From: Megachile rotundata
Taxonomy: Eukaryota > Arthropoda > Insecta > Hymenoptera > Megachilidae
DNA length: 64,000 nucleotides
Assembly (NCBI RefSeq): GCF_050947335.1
Contig: NW_027473316.1
Location: 992,001 to 1,056,000 of the forward strand
Direction of reading: 5' to 3'
Shown: piece by piece, positions 1 to 12,407 of the stretch
Layout: every line of letters begins with the position of its first letter
Numbering within the stretch: position 1 is the first letter of the stretch
Made by a program: the position numbers and the translations under genes
Notes under the pieces: generated by a model
The model's database searches: none
What the model was told of the DNA's origin: nothing
What the model saw: the letters and a program-made list of their open reading frames with translations, nothing else

Positions 1-3000
1 TGTGATTGTATGATTGTGATCGTATGATTGTGATTCTTTGATTGCGATGGTATGATTGCGATTGTATGATCGTGATTGTATGATCGTGATTGTATGATCG
101 TGATTGTATGATCGTGATTGTATGATAGTAATTGTATGATTGTGATTGTATGATTGCGATTGTATGATTGTGATTTTATGATTGCGATTGAATGATTGTG
201 ATCGTATGATTGTGATTCTTTGATTGCGATTGTATGATTGTGATTGTATGATTGTGATTGTATGATTGTGATTGTATGATTGTGATTGTATGATTGTGAT
301 TGTATGATTGTGATTGTATGATTGTGATTGTATGATTGTGGTTGTATGATTGTGATTGTATGATTGTGATTCTTTCATTGCGATTGTATGATTGTGATTG
401 TATGATTGTGATTGTATGATTGTGATTGTATGATTGTGATTGTATGATTGCGATTGTATGATTGTGATTGTATGATTGTGATTGTATGATAGTGATTGTA
501 TGATAGTGATTGTATGATTGTGATTGTATGATTGTGATTGTATGATTGCGATTGTATGATTATGATTGAATGATTGTGATTGTATGACTGTGATTGTGTG
601 ATTGTGATTGTGAGATTGTGATTGTATGATTTTGATTGTATGATGGTGATTGTATGATCGTGATTGTGAGATTGTGATTGTATGATTGTGATTGTATGAT
701 TGTGATTGTATGATTGTGATTGTATGATTGTGATTGTATGATTGTGATTGTATGATTGTGATTGTATGATAGTAATTGTATGACTGTGATTGTATGATTG
801 TGATTGTATGATTGTGATTGTATGATTGTGATTGAATGATTGTGATCGTATGATTGTGATGGTATGACTGTGATTGTATGATTGTGATTGTATGATTGTG
901 ATTGTATGATTGTGATTGTATGATTGTGACTGTATGATTGTGATTGTATGATTGTGATTGTATGATTGTGAATGTATGATTGTGATTGTATGATTGTGAT
1001 TGTATGATTGTGATTGTATGATTGTGATTGTATGATTGGGATCGTATGATTGTGATTGTAAGATTGTGATTGTGTGATTGCGATTGTATGATTGTGACTG
1101 TATGATTGTGATTGTATGATTGTGATTGTATGATTGTGATTGTATGATTGTGATTCTTTGATTGCGATTGTATGATTGTGATTGTATGATTGTGATTGTA
1201 TGATTGTGATTGTATGATTGTGATTGTATGATTGTGATTGTATGATTGTGATTGTATGATTGTGATTGTATGACTGTGATTGTATGATTGTGATTGTATG
1301 ATTGTGATTGTATGATTGTGATTGTATGATTGTGATTGTATGTTTGTGATTGCATGATTGTGATTGCATGATTGTGATTGTATGATTGTGATTGTATGAT
1401 TGTGATTGTATGATTGTGATTGTATGATTGTGATTGTGTGATAGTGATTGTATGATTGTTTCTGTATGATTGTGATTGTATGATTGCGATTGTATGATTA
1501 TGATTGTTTGATTGTGATCGTATGATTGTGGTTGTATAATTAAGGTTGTATGATTGTTTCTGTATGATTGTGATTGTATGATTGCGATTGTATGATTGTG
1601 ATTGTATGATTGTGATTGTGTGATTGTGATTGTATGATTGTGATTGCATGATTGTGATTGTATGATTGTGATTGTATGATTGTGACTGTATGATTGTGAT
1701 TGTATGATTGTGATTGTATGATTGTGATTGTATGATTGTGATTGCATGATTGTGATTGTATGATTGTGATTGTATGATTGTGATTGTATGATTGTGATTG
1801 TATGATTGTGATTGTGTGATAGTGATTGTATGATTGTTTCTGTATGATTGTGATTGTATGATTGCGATTGTATGATTATGATTGTTTGATTGTGATTGTA
1901 TGATTGTGATTGTGTGATTGTGATTGTGAGATTGTGATTGTATGATCGTGATTGTGAGATTGTGATTGTGAGATTGTGATTGTATGATTGTGATTGAATG
2001 ATTGTGATTGTATGATAGTAATTGTATGATTGTGATTGTATGATTGCGATTGTATGATTGTGATTGTATGATTGTGATTGTATGATTGTGATCGTATGAT
2101 TGTGATTCTTTGATTGCGATTGTATGATTGCGATTTTATGATTGTGATTGTATGATTGTGATTGTATGATTGTGGTTGTATGATTGTGATTGTATGATTG
2201 TGATTCTTTCATTGCGATTGTGTGATTGTGATTGTATGATTGTGATTGTATGATTGTGATTGTATGATTGTGATTGTATGATTGTGATTGTATGATTGTG
2301 ATCGTATGATTGTGGTTGTATAATTAAGGTTGTATGATTGTTTCTGTATGATTGTGATTGTATGATTGCGATTGTATGATTGTGATTGTATGATTGTGAT
2401 TGTGTGATTGTGATTGTATGATTGTGAATGCATGATTCTGATTGTATGATTGTGATTGTATGATTGCGATTGTATGATTGTGATTGTATGATTGCGATTG
2501 TATGTTTGTGATCGTATGATTGTGATTCTTTGATTGCGATTGTATGATTGTGATTGTATGATTGTGATCGTATGATTGTGGTTGTATAGTTAAGGTTGTC
2601 TGATTGTTTCTGTATGATTGTGATTGTATGATTGCGATTGTATGATTGTGATTGTATGATTGTGATTGTATGATTGTGATTGTATGATTGTGATTGTATG
2701 ATTGTGATTGTATGATTGTGCTTGTATGATTGTGCTTGTATGATTGTGATTGTATGATTGTGATTGTATGATTGTGATTGTATGATTGTGATCGAATGAT
2801 GGTGATTCTTTGATTGCGATTGTAAGATTGTGATTGTAAGATTGTGATTGTGGGATTGCGATTGTATGATTGTGATTGTATGATTGTGATTGTATGATTG
2901 TGATTGTATGATAGTAATTGTATGATTGTGATCGTATGATTGTGATTGTATGATTGTGATTGTATGATTGTGATCGTATGATTGTGGTTGTATAATTCAG

Positions 3001-3066
3001 GTTGTATGATTATTTCTGTGTGATTGTGGTTGTATGATTGCGATTGTATGATTGTGATTGTATGAT
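1..3066. repeat. 3,066-bp higher-order repeat, copy 1
   Basis: This block of 219 units is repeated immediately downstream with a shift of exactly 3,066 bp. Diagnostic variants recur at that distance: GATGGTATG near 56 and 3122, TTTCATTG at 375 and 3441 and again at 2209 and 5275, GTGACTG at 930 and 3996, and GTGCTTG at 2721 and 5787. Conceptual minus-strand translations over 375-2433 and 3441-5499 are identical residue for residue. The tail (2793-3066) is not followed in copy 2. It instead resembles 6265 onward, 43015 onward and 45071 onward. The first base of the window already lies inside this repeat. Confidence 0.93.
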
Positions 3067-5858
3067 TGTGATTGTATGATTGTGATCGTATGATTGTGAT
3101 TCTTTGATTGCGATGGTATGATTGCGATTGTATGATCGTGATTGTATGATCGTGATTGTATGATCGTGATTGTATGATCGTGATTGTATGATAGTAATTG
3201 TATGATTGTGATTGTATGATTGCGATTGTATGATTGTGATTTTATGATTGCGATTGAATGATTGTGATCGTATGATTGTGATTCTTTGATTGCGATTGTA
3301 TGATTGTGATTGTATGATTGTGATTGTATGATTGTGATTGTATGATTGTGATTGTATGATTGTGATTGTATGATTGTGATTGTATGATTGTGATTGTATG
3401 ATTGTGGTTGTATGATTGTGATTGTATGATTGTGATTCTTTCATTGCGATTGTATGATTGTGATTGTATGATTGTGATTGTATGATTGTGATTGTATGAT
3501 TGTGATTGTATGATTGCGATTGTATGATTGTGATTGTATGATTGTGATTGTATGATAGTGATTGTATGATAGTGATTGTATGATTGTGATTGTATGATTG
3601 TGATTGTATGATTGCGATTGTATGATTATGATTGAATGATTGTGATTGTATGACTGTGATTGTGTGATTGTGATTGTGAGATTGTGATTGTATGATTTTG
3701 ATTGTATGATGGTGATTGTATGATCGTGATTGTGAGATTGTGATTGTATGATTGTGATTGTATGATTGTGATTGTATGATTGTGATTGTATGATTGTGAT
3801 TGTATGATTGTGATTGTATGATTGTGATTGTATGATAGTAATTGTATGACTGTGATTGTATGATTGTGATTGTATGATTGTGATTGTATGATTGTGATTG
3901 AATGATTGTGATCGTATGATTGTGATGGTATGACTGTGATTGTATGATTGTGATTGTATGATTGTGATTGTATGATTGTGATTGTATGATTGTGACTGTA
4001 TGATTGTGATTGTATGATTGTGATTGTATGATTGTGAATGTATGATTGTGATTGTATGATTGTGATTGTATGATTGTGATTGTATGATTGTGATTGTATG
4101 ATTGGGATCGTATGATTGTGATTGTAAGATTGTGATTGTGTGATTGCGATTGTATGATTGTGACTGTATGATTGTGATTGTATGATTGTGATTGTATGAT
4201 TGTGATTGTATGATTGTGATTCTTTGATTGCGATTGTATGATTGTGATTGTATGATTGTGATTGTATGATTGTGATTGTATGATTGTGATTGTATGATTG
4301 TGATTGTATGATTGTGATTGTATGATTGTGATTGTATGACTGTGATTGTATGATTGTGATTGTATGATTGTGATTGTATGATTGTGATTGTATGATTGTG
4401 ATTGTATGTTTGTGATTGCATGATTGTGATTGCATGATTGTGATTGTATGATTGTGATTGTATGATTGTGATTGTATGATTGTGATTGTATGATTGTGAT
4501 TGTGTGATAGTGATTGTATGATTGTTTCTGTATGATTGTGATTGTATGATTGCGATTGTATGATTATGATTGTTTGATTGTGATCGTATGATTGTGGTTG
4601 TATAATTAAGGTTGTATGATTGTTTCTGTATGATTGTGATTGTATGATTGCGATTGTATGATTGTGATTGTATGATTGTGATTGTGTGATTGTGATTGTA
4701 TGATTGTGATTGCATGATTGTGATTGTATGATTGTGATTGTATGATTGTGACTGTATGATTGTGATTGTATGATTGTGATTGTATGATTGTGATTGTATG
4801 ATTGTGATTGCATGATTGTGATTGTATGATTGTGATTGTATGATTGTGATTGTATGATTGTGATTGTATGATTGTGATTGTGTGATAGTGATTGTATGAT
4901 TGTTTCTGTATGATTGTGATTGTATGATTGCGATTGTATGATTATGATTGTTTGATTGTGATTGTATGATTGTGATTGTGTGATTGTGATTGTGAGATTG
5001 TGATTGTATGATCGTGATTGTGAGATTGTGATTGTGAGATTGTGATTGTATGATTGTGATTGAATGATTGTGATTGTATGATAGTAATTGTATGATTGTG
5101 ATTGTATGATTGCGATTGTATGATTGTGATTGTATGATTGTGATTGTATGATTGTGATCGTATGATTGTGATTCTTTGATTGCGATTGTATGATTGCGAT
5201 TTTATGATTGTGATTGTATGATTGTGATTGTATGATTGTGGTTGTATGATTGTGATTGTATGATTGTGATTCTTTCATTGCGATTGTGTGATTGTGATTG
5301 TATGATTGTGATTGTATGATTGTGATTGTATGATTGTGATTGTATGATTGTGATTGTATGATTGTGATCGTATGATTGTGGTTGTATAATTAAGGTTGTA
5401 TGATTGTTTCTGTATGATTGTGATTGTATGATTGCGATTGTATGATTGTGATTGTATGATTGTGATTGTGTGATTGTGATTGTATGATTGTGAATGCATG
5501 ATTCTGATTGTATGATTGTGATTGTATGATTGCGATTGTATGATTGTGATTGTATGATTGCGATTGTATGTTTGTGATCGTATGATTGTGATTCTTTGAT
5601 TGCGATTGTATGATTGTGATTGTATGATTGTGATCGTATGATTGTGGTTGTATAGTTAAGGTTGTCTGATTGTTTCTGTATGATTGTGATTGTATGATTG
5701 CGATTGTATGATTGTGATTGTATGATTGTGATTGTATGATTGTGATTGTATGATTGTGATTGTATGATTGTGATTGTATGATTGTGCTTGTATGATTGTG
5801 CTTGTATGATTGTGATTGTATGATTGTGATTGTATGATTGTGATTGTATGATTGTGAT
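3067..5858. repeat. 3,066-bp higher-order repeat, copy 2 (truncated by a junction)
   Basis: This block matches 1-2792 at a shift of 3,066 bp with no difference seen in the stretches compared, including the rare units GTGCTTG (5787, 5801), AATTAAGG (4604, 5388) and TATAGTTAAGG. Collinearity ends at 5859. Copy 1 has GATCGAATG there (C at 2793), while this copy continues with consensus units and then GTGAGATTG. The expected GATCGAATG turns up 406 bp (29 units) later, at 6265. The near identity over 2.8 kb implies a very recent duplication or an assembly duplication. Confidence 0.92.
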
Positions 5859-6480
5859 TGTATGATTGTGATTGTGAGATTGTGATTGTATGATTGTGAT
5901 TGTATGATTGTGATTGTATGATTGTGATTGTATGATTGTGATTGTATGATTGTGATTGTATGATTGTGATTGTATGACTGTGATTGTATGACTGTGATTG
6001 TATGATTGTGATTGTATGATTGTGATTGTATGATTGTGATTGTATGATTGTGATTGAATGATTGTGATCGTATGATTGTGATCGTATGATTGTGATCGTA
6101 TGATTGTGATTGTAAGATTGTGATTGTGCGATTGCGGTTGTATGATTGTGATTGTATGATAGTAATTGTATGATTGTGATTGTATGATTGCGATTGTATG
6201 ATTGTGATTTTATGATTGTGATTGTATGATTGTGATTGTATGATTGTGATTGTATGATTGTGATCGAATGATGGTGATTCTTTGATTGCGATTGTAAGAT
6301 TGTGATTGTAAGATTGTGATTGTAAGATTGTGATTGTAAGATTGTGATGGTGGGATTGCGATTGTATGATTGTGATTGTATGATTGTGATTGTATGATTG
6401 TGATTGTATGATAGTAATTGTATGATTGTGATCGTATGATTGTGATTGTATGATTGTGATTGTATGATTGTGACTGTATG
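5859..6480. repeat. Inserted 29-unit segment plus GATCGAATG module
   Basis: The first 406 bp are extra relative to the 3,066-bp repeat. They hold repeated TATGACTG units, three successive GATCGTATG units, and GTGCGATTGCGGTTG with its first C at 6129. That last variant appears only three times in the window, at 6129, 42880 and 44938. From 6265 the sequence resumes the module seen at 2793 (GATCGAATGATGG, TTCTTTG, GTAAG units, GTGGG), but with two additional GTAAG units. Similarity to 2793 onward fades near 6460. Confidence 0.8.
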
Positions 6481-6774
6481 ATTGTGATTGTATGATTGTG
6501 ATTGTATGATTGTGATGGTATGACTGTGATTGTATGATTGTGATTGTATAATTGTGATTGTATGATTGTGATTGTATGATTGTGATTGTCTGATTGTGAT
6601 TGTATGATTGTGATTGTATGATTGTGATTGTATGGTAGTAATTTTATGATTGTGATTGTATGATTGTGATTGTATGATTGTGATTGTATGATTGTGATTG
6701 TATGATTGTGATTGTATGATTGTGATTGTATGATTGTGATTGTATGATTGTGATTGTATGATTGTGACTGTATG

Positions 6775-7446
6775 ATTGTGATTGTATGATTGTGATTGTA
6801 TGATTGTGATTGTATGATTGTGATTGTATGATTGGGATCGTATGATTGTGATTGTAAGATTGTGATTGTGTGATTGCGATTGTATGATTGTGACTGTATG
6901 ATTGTGATTGTATGATTGTGATTGTATGATTGTGGTTGTATAATTAAGGTTGTATGATTGTTTCTGTATGATTGTGATTGTATGATTGCGATTGTATGAT
7001 TGTGATTGTATGATTGTGGTTGTATGATTGTGATTGTATGATTGTGATTCTTTCATTGCGATTGTATGATTGTGATTGTATGATTGTGATTGTATGATTG
7101 TGATTGTATGATTGTGATTGTATGATTGTGATTGTATGATTGTGATTGTATGATTGCGATTGTATGATTGTGATTGTATGATTGTGATTGTATGATAGTG
7201 ATTGTATGATAGTGATTGTATGATTGTGATTGTATGATTGTGATTGTATGATTGCGATTGTATGATTATGATTGAATGATTGTGATAGTATGACTGTGAT
7301 TGTGTGATTGTGATTGTGAGATTGTGATTGTATGATTTTGATTGTATGATGGTGATTGTATGATCGTGATTGTGAGATTGTGATTGTATGATTGTGATTG
7401 TATGATTGCGATTGTATGATTGTGATTGTATGATTGTGATTGTATG
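6775..7446. repeat. 672-bp higher-order repeat, copy 1
   Basis: This 48-unit block recurs directly downstream at a shift of 672 bp. Shared markers are GGG of GATTGGGATCG (6834 and 7506), AATTAAGG (6942 and 7614), TTTCATTG (7051 and 7723), GATAGTATGACTG (7284 and 7956) and a late TGCGATTG (7408 and 8080). The 5' boundary is approximate. It is set by the GTGACTG unit at about 6769, which has no partner 672 bp later. Confidence 0.85.
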
Positions 7447-8118
7447 ATTGTGATTGTATGATTGTGATTGTATGATTGTGATTGTATGATTGTGATTGTA
7501 TGATTGGGATCGTATGATTGTGATTGTAAGATTGTGATTGTGTGATTGCGATTGTATGATTGTGACTGTATGATTGTGATTGTATGATTGTGATTGTATG
7601 ATTGTGGTTGTATAATTAAGGTTGTATGATTGTTTCTGTATGATTGTGATTGTATGATTGCGATTGTATGATTGTGATTGTATGATTATGGTTGTATGAT
7701 TGTGATTGTATGATTGTGATTCTTTCATTGCGATTGTATGATTGTGATTGTATGATTGTGATTGTATGATTGTGATTGTATGATTGTGATTGTATGATTG
7801 TGATTGTATGATTGTGATTGTATGATTGCGATTGTATGATTGTGATTGTATGATTGTGATTGTATGATAGTGATTGTATGATAGTGATTGTATGATTGTG
7901 ATTGTATGATTGTGATTGTATGATTGCGATTGTATGATTATGATTGAATGATTGTGATAGTATGACTGTGATTGTGTGATTGTGATTGTGAGATTGTGAT
8001 TGTATGATTTTGATTGTATGATGGTGATTGTATGATCGTGATTGTGAGATTGTGATTGTATGATTGTGATTGTATGATTGCGATTGTATGATTGCGATTG
8101 TATGATTGTGATTGTATG
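7447..8118. repeat. 672-bp higher-order repeat, copy 2
   Basis: Second copy of the 48-unit block. All markers listed for copy 1 recur at +672 bp. A private difference is GATTATGGTTG near 7686 where copy 1 has GATTGTGGTTG. The copy ends with two successive TGCGATTG units near 8080-8095. Confidence 0.85.
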
Positions 8119-9201
8119 ATTGTGATTGTATGATTGTGATTGTATGATTGTGATTGTATGATTGTGATTGTATGATTGTGATTGTATGATTGTGATTGTA
8201 TGATTGTGATTGTATGGTAGTAATTTTATGATTGTGATTGTATGATTGTGATTGTATGATTGTGATTCTTTCATTGCGATTGTATGATTGTGATTGTATG
8301 ATTGTGATTGTATGATTGTGATTGTATGATTGTGATTGTATGATTGTGATTGTATGATTGTGATTGTATGATTGCGATTGTATGATTGTGATTGTATGAT
8401 TGTGATTGTATGATTGGGATCGTATGATTGTGATTGTAAGATTGTGATTGTGTGATTGCGATTGTATGATTGTGACTGTATGATTGTGATTGTATGATTG
8501 TGATTGTATGATTGTGGTTGTATAATTAAGGTTGTATGATTGTTTCTGTATGATTGTGATTGTATGATTGCGATTGTATGATTGTGATTATATGATTGTG
8601 ATTGTGTGATTGTGATTGTATGATTGTGATTGCATGATTGTGATTGTATGATTGTGATTGTATGATTGTGATTGTATGATTGTGATTGTATGATTGTGAT
8701 TGTATGATTGTGATTGTATGATTGTGATCGTATGATTGTGGTTGTATAATTAAGGTTGTATGATTGTTTCTGTATGATTGTGATTGTATGATTGTGATTG
8801 TATGATTGTGATTGTATGATTGTGATCGCATGATTGTGATTCTTTGATTGCGATTGTATGATTGTGATTGTATGATTGTGATTGTATGATCGTGATTGTG
8901 AGATTGTGATTGTGAGATTGTGATTGTATGATTGTGATTGAATGATTGTGATTGTATGATAGTAATTGTATGATTGTGATTGTATGATTGCGATTGTATG
9001 ATTGTGATTGTATGATTGCGACTGTATGATTGTGATCGTATGATTGTGATTCTTTGATTGCGATTGTATGATTGTGATTGTATGATTGTGATTGTATGAT
9101 TGTGATTGTATGATTGGGATCGTATGATTGTGATTGTAAGATTGTGATTGTGTGATTGCGATTGTATGATTGTGACTGTATGACTGTGATTGTATGACTG
9201 T
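8119..9201. repeat. Junction zone between HOR families
   Basis: This stretch contains a partial third relative of the 672-bp block. GATTGGGATCG (GGG at 8416) and AATTAAGG (8524) are both 910 bp after their counterparts at 7506 and 7614. It also holds a GGTAGTAATTTT unit near 8216, a second AATTAAGG at 8748 and GATCGCATG at 8829. From about 8748 onward it leads into the GATCTTATG-marked family. All of it is 14-bp satellite. Confidence 0.75.
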
Positions 9202-12200
9202 GATCTTATGATTGTGATTGTATGATTGTGATTGTATGATTGTGATCGTATGATTGTGGTTGTATGATTCAGGTTGTATGATTATTTCTGTGTGATTGTG
9301 ATTGTATGATTGCGATTGTATGATTGTGATTGTATGATTGTGATCGTATGATTGTGATTCTTTGATTGCGATTGTATGATTGCGATTGTATGATCGTGAT
9401 TGTATGATCGTGATTGTATGATCGTGATTGTATGATCGTGATTGTATGATCGTGATTGTATGATCGTGATTGTATGATAGTAATTGTATAATTGTGATTG
9501 TATGATTGCGATTGTATGATTGTGATTTTATGATTGCGATTGAATGATTGTGATCGTATGATTGTGATTCTTTGATTGCGATTGTATGATTGTGATTGTA
9601 TGATTGTGATTGTATGATTGTGATTGTATGATTGTGATTGTATGATTGTGATTGTATGATTGTGATTGTATGATTGTGATTGTATGATTGTGGTTGTATG
9701 ATTGTGATTGTATGATTGTGATTCTTTCATTGCGATTGTATGATTGTGATTGTATGATTGTGATTGTATGATTGTGATTGTATGATAGTAATTGTATGAT
9801 TGTGATCGTATGATTGTGATTGTATGATTGTGATTGTATGATTGTGATCGTATGATTGTGGTTGTATAATTCAGGTTGAATGATTATTTCTGTGTGATTG
9901 TGATTGTATGATTGCGATTGTATGATTGTGATTGTATGATTGTGATTGTATGATTGTGATCGTATGATTGTGATTCTTTGATTGCGATTGTATGATTGCG
10001 ATTGTATGATCGTGATTGTATGATCGTGATTGTATGATCGTGATTGTATGATCGTGATTGTATGATCGTGATTGTATGATAGTAATTGTATGATTGTGAT
10101 TGTATGATTGCGATTGTATGATTGTGATTTTATGATTGCGATTGAATGATTGTGATCGTATGATTGTGATTCTTTGATTGCGATTGTATGATTGTGATTG
10201 TATGATTGTGATTGTATGATTGTGGTTGTATGATTGTGATTGTATGATTGTGATTGTATGATTGTGGTTGTATGATTGTGATTGTATGATTGTGATTCTT
10301 TCATTGCGATTGTATGATTGTGATTGTATGATTGTGATTGTATGATTGTGATTGTATGATTGTGATTGTATGATTGTGATTGTATGATTGCGATTGTATG
10401 ATTGTGATTGTATGATTGTGATTGTATGATAGTGATTGTATGATAGTGATTGTATGATTGTGATTGTATGATTGTGATTGTATGATTGCGATTGTATGAT
10501 TATGATTGAATGATTGTGATAGTATGACTGTGATTGTGTGATTGTGATTGTGAGATTGTGATTGTATGATTTTGATTGTATGATGGTGATTGTATGATCG
10601 TGATTGTGAGATTGTGATTGTATGATTGTGATTGTATGATTGTGATTGTATGATTGTGATTGTATGATTGTGGTTGTATGATTGTGATTGTATGATTGTG
10701 ATTCTTTCATTGCGATTGTATGATTGTGATTGTATGATTGTGATTGTATGATTGTGATTGTATGATTGTGATTGTATGATTGTGATTGTATGATTGCGAT
10801 TGTATGATTGTGATTGTATGATAGTGATTGTATGATAGTGATTGTATGATTGTGATTGTATGATTGTGATTGTATGATTGCGATTGTATGATTATGATTG
10901 AATGATTGTGATAGTATGACTGTGATTGTGTGATTGTGATTGTGAGATTGTGATTGTATGATTTTGATTGTATGATGGTGATTGTATGATCGTGATTGTG
11001 AGATTGTGATTGTATGATTGTGATTGTATGATTGTGATTGTATGATTGTGATTGTATGATTGTGGTTGTATGATTGTGATTGTATGATTGTGATTCTTTC
11101 ATTGCGATTGTATGATTGTGATTGTATGATTGTGATTGTATGATTGTGATTGTATGATTGTGATTGTATGATTGCGATTGTATGATTGTGATTGTATGAT
11201 TGTGATTGTATGATAGTGATTGTATGATAATGATTGTATGATTGTGATTGTATGATTGTGATTGTATGATTGCGATTGTATGATTATGATTGAATGATTG
11301 TGATAGTATGACTGTGATTGTGTGATTGTGATTGTGAGATTGTGATTGTATGATTTTGATTGTATGATGGTGATTGTATGATCGTGATTGTGAGATTGTG
11401 ATTGTATGATTGTGATTGTATGATTGTGATTGTATGATTGTGATTGTATGATTGTGATTGTATGATTGTGATTGTATGATAGTAATTGTATGACTGTGAT
11501 TGTATGATTGTGATTGTATGATTGTGATTGTATGATTGTGATTGAATGATTGTGATCGTATGATTGTGATGGTATGACTGTGATTGTATGATTGTGATTG
11601 TATGATTGTGATTGTATGATTGTGATTGTATGATTGTGATTGTATGATTGTGATTGTATGATTGTGATTGTATGATTGTGATTGTATGATTGTGGTTGTA
11701 TAATTAAGGTTGTATGATTGTTTCTGTATGATTGTGATTGTATGATTGCGATTGTATGATTGTGATTATATGATTGTGATTGTGTGATTGTGATTGTATG
11801 ATTGTGATTGCATGATTGTGATTGTATGATTGTGATTGTATGATTGTGATTGTATGATTGTGATTGTATGATTGTGATTGTATGATTGTGATTGTATGAT
11901 TGTGATCGTATGATTGTGGTTGTATAATTAAGGTTGTATGATTGTTTCTGTATGATTGTGATTGTATGATTGTGATTGTATGATTGTGATTGTATGATTG
12001 TGATTTTATGATTGTGATTGTATGATTGTGATCGCATGATTGTGATTCTTTGATTGCGATTGTATGATTGTGATTGTATGATTGTGATTGTATGATCGTG
12101 ATTGTGAGATTGTGATTGTGAGATTGTGATTGTATGATTGTGATTGAATGATTGTGATTGTATGATAGTAATTGTATGATTGTGATTGTATGATTGCGAT

Positions 12201-12407
12201 TGTATGATTGTGATTGTATGATTGCGACTGTATGATTGTGATCGTATGATTGTGATTCTTTGATTGCGATTGTATGATTGTGATTGTATGATTGTGATTG
12301 TATGATTGTGATTGTATGATTGGGATCGTATGATTGTGATTGTAAGATTGTGATTGTGTGATTGCGATTGTATGATTGTGACTGTATGACTGTGATTGTA
12401 TGACTGT
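9202..12407. repeat. ~3.2-kb HOR marked by GATCTTATG, copy 1
   Basis: The copy is delimited, arbitrarily, from one GATCTTATG unit to the next (9202 to 12408, 3,206 bp, 229 units). The following copy matches it at 3,192-3,206 bp, with TTTCATTG at 10707 and 13899 and GATCGCATG at 8829 and 12035. Minus-strand translations of 9871-10710 and 13063-13902 are almost the same 279 residues. It contains six consecutive GATCG units at 9391-9474, five more after 10007, AATTCAGG near 9868 and a GATAATG unit near 11227. Confidence 0.88.
9391..9474. repeat. Run of six identical GATCG variant units
   Basis: Six consecutive 14-bp units carry TGATCG instead of TGATTG (at 9391, 9405, 9419, 9433, 9447 and 9461). 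Homologous runs elsewhere have four units (about 67-120 and 3133-3185), five (for example after 10007 and 13197) or six (about 12600 and 18870). This run is therefore a small variable-number block inside the HOR. Confidence 0.9.

Noticed and set aside
1538..1545. TATAATTAAGG as a TATA box or bacterial -10 element
   Set aside because: It is one recurring satellite unit variant present dozens of times, with no partner element and no gene downstream.
2209..2212. ATGA overlap of minus-strand frames as an operon-style translational coupling
   Set aside because: The overlap is a property of the TTTCATTG variant and recurs wherever that variant does.
6834..6841. ATTGG in GATTGGGATCG as an inverted CCAAT box
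   Set aside because: It is a five-base match inside a common satellite variant, with no promoter context.
9391..9474. CRISPR-like array
   Set aside because: There are no unique spacers. Both the supposed repeats and the intervals are the same 14-bp unit.
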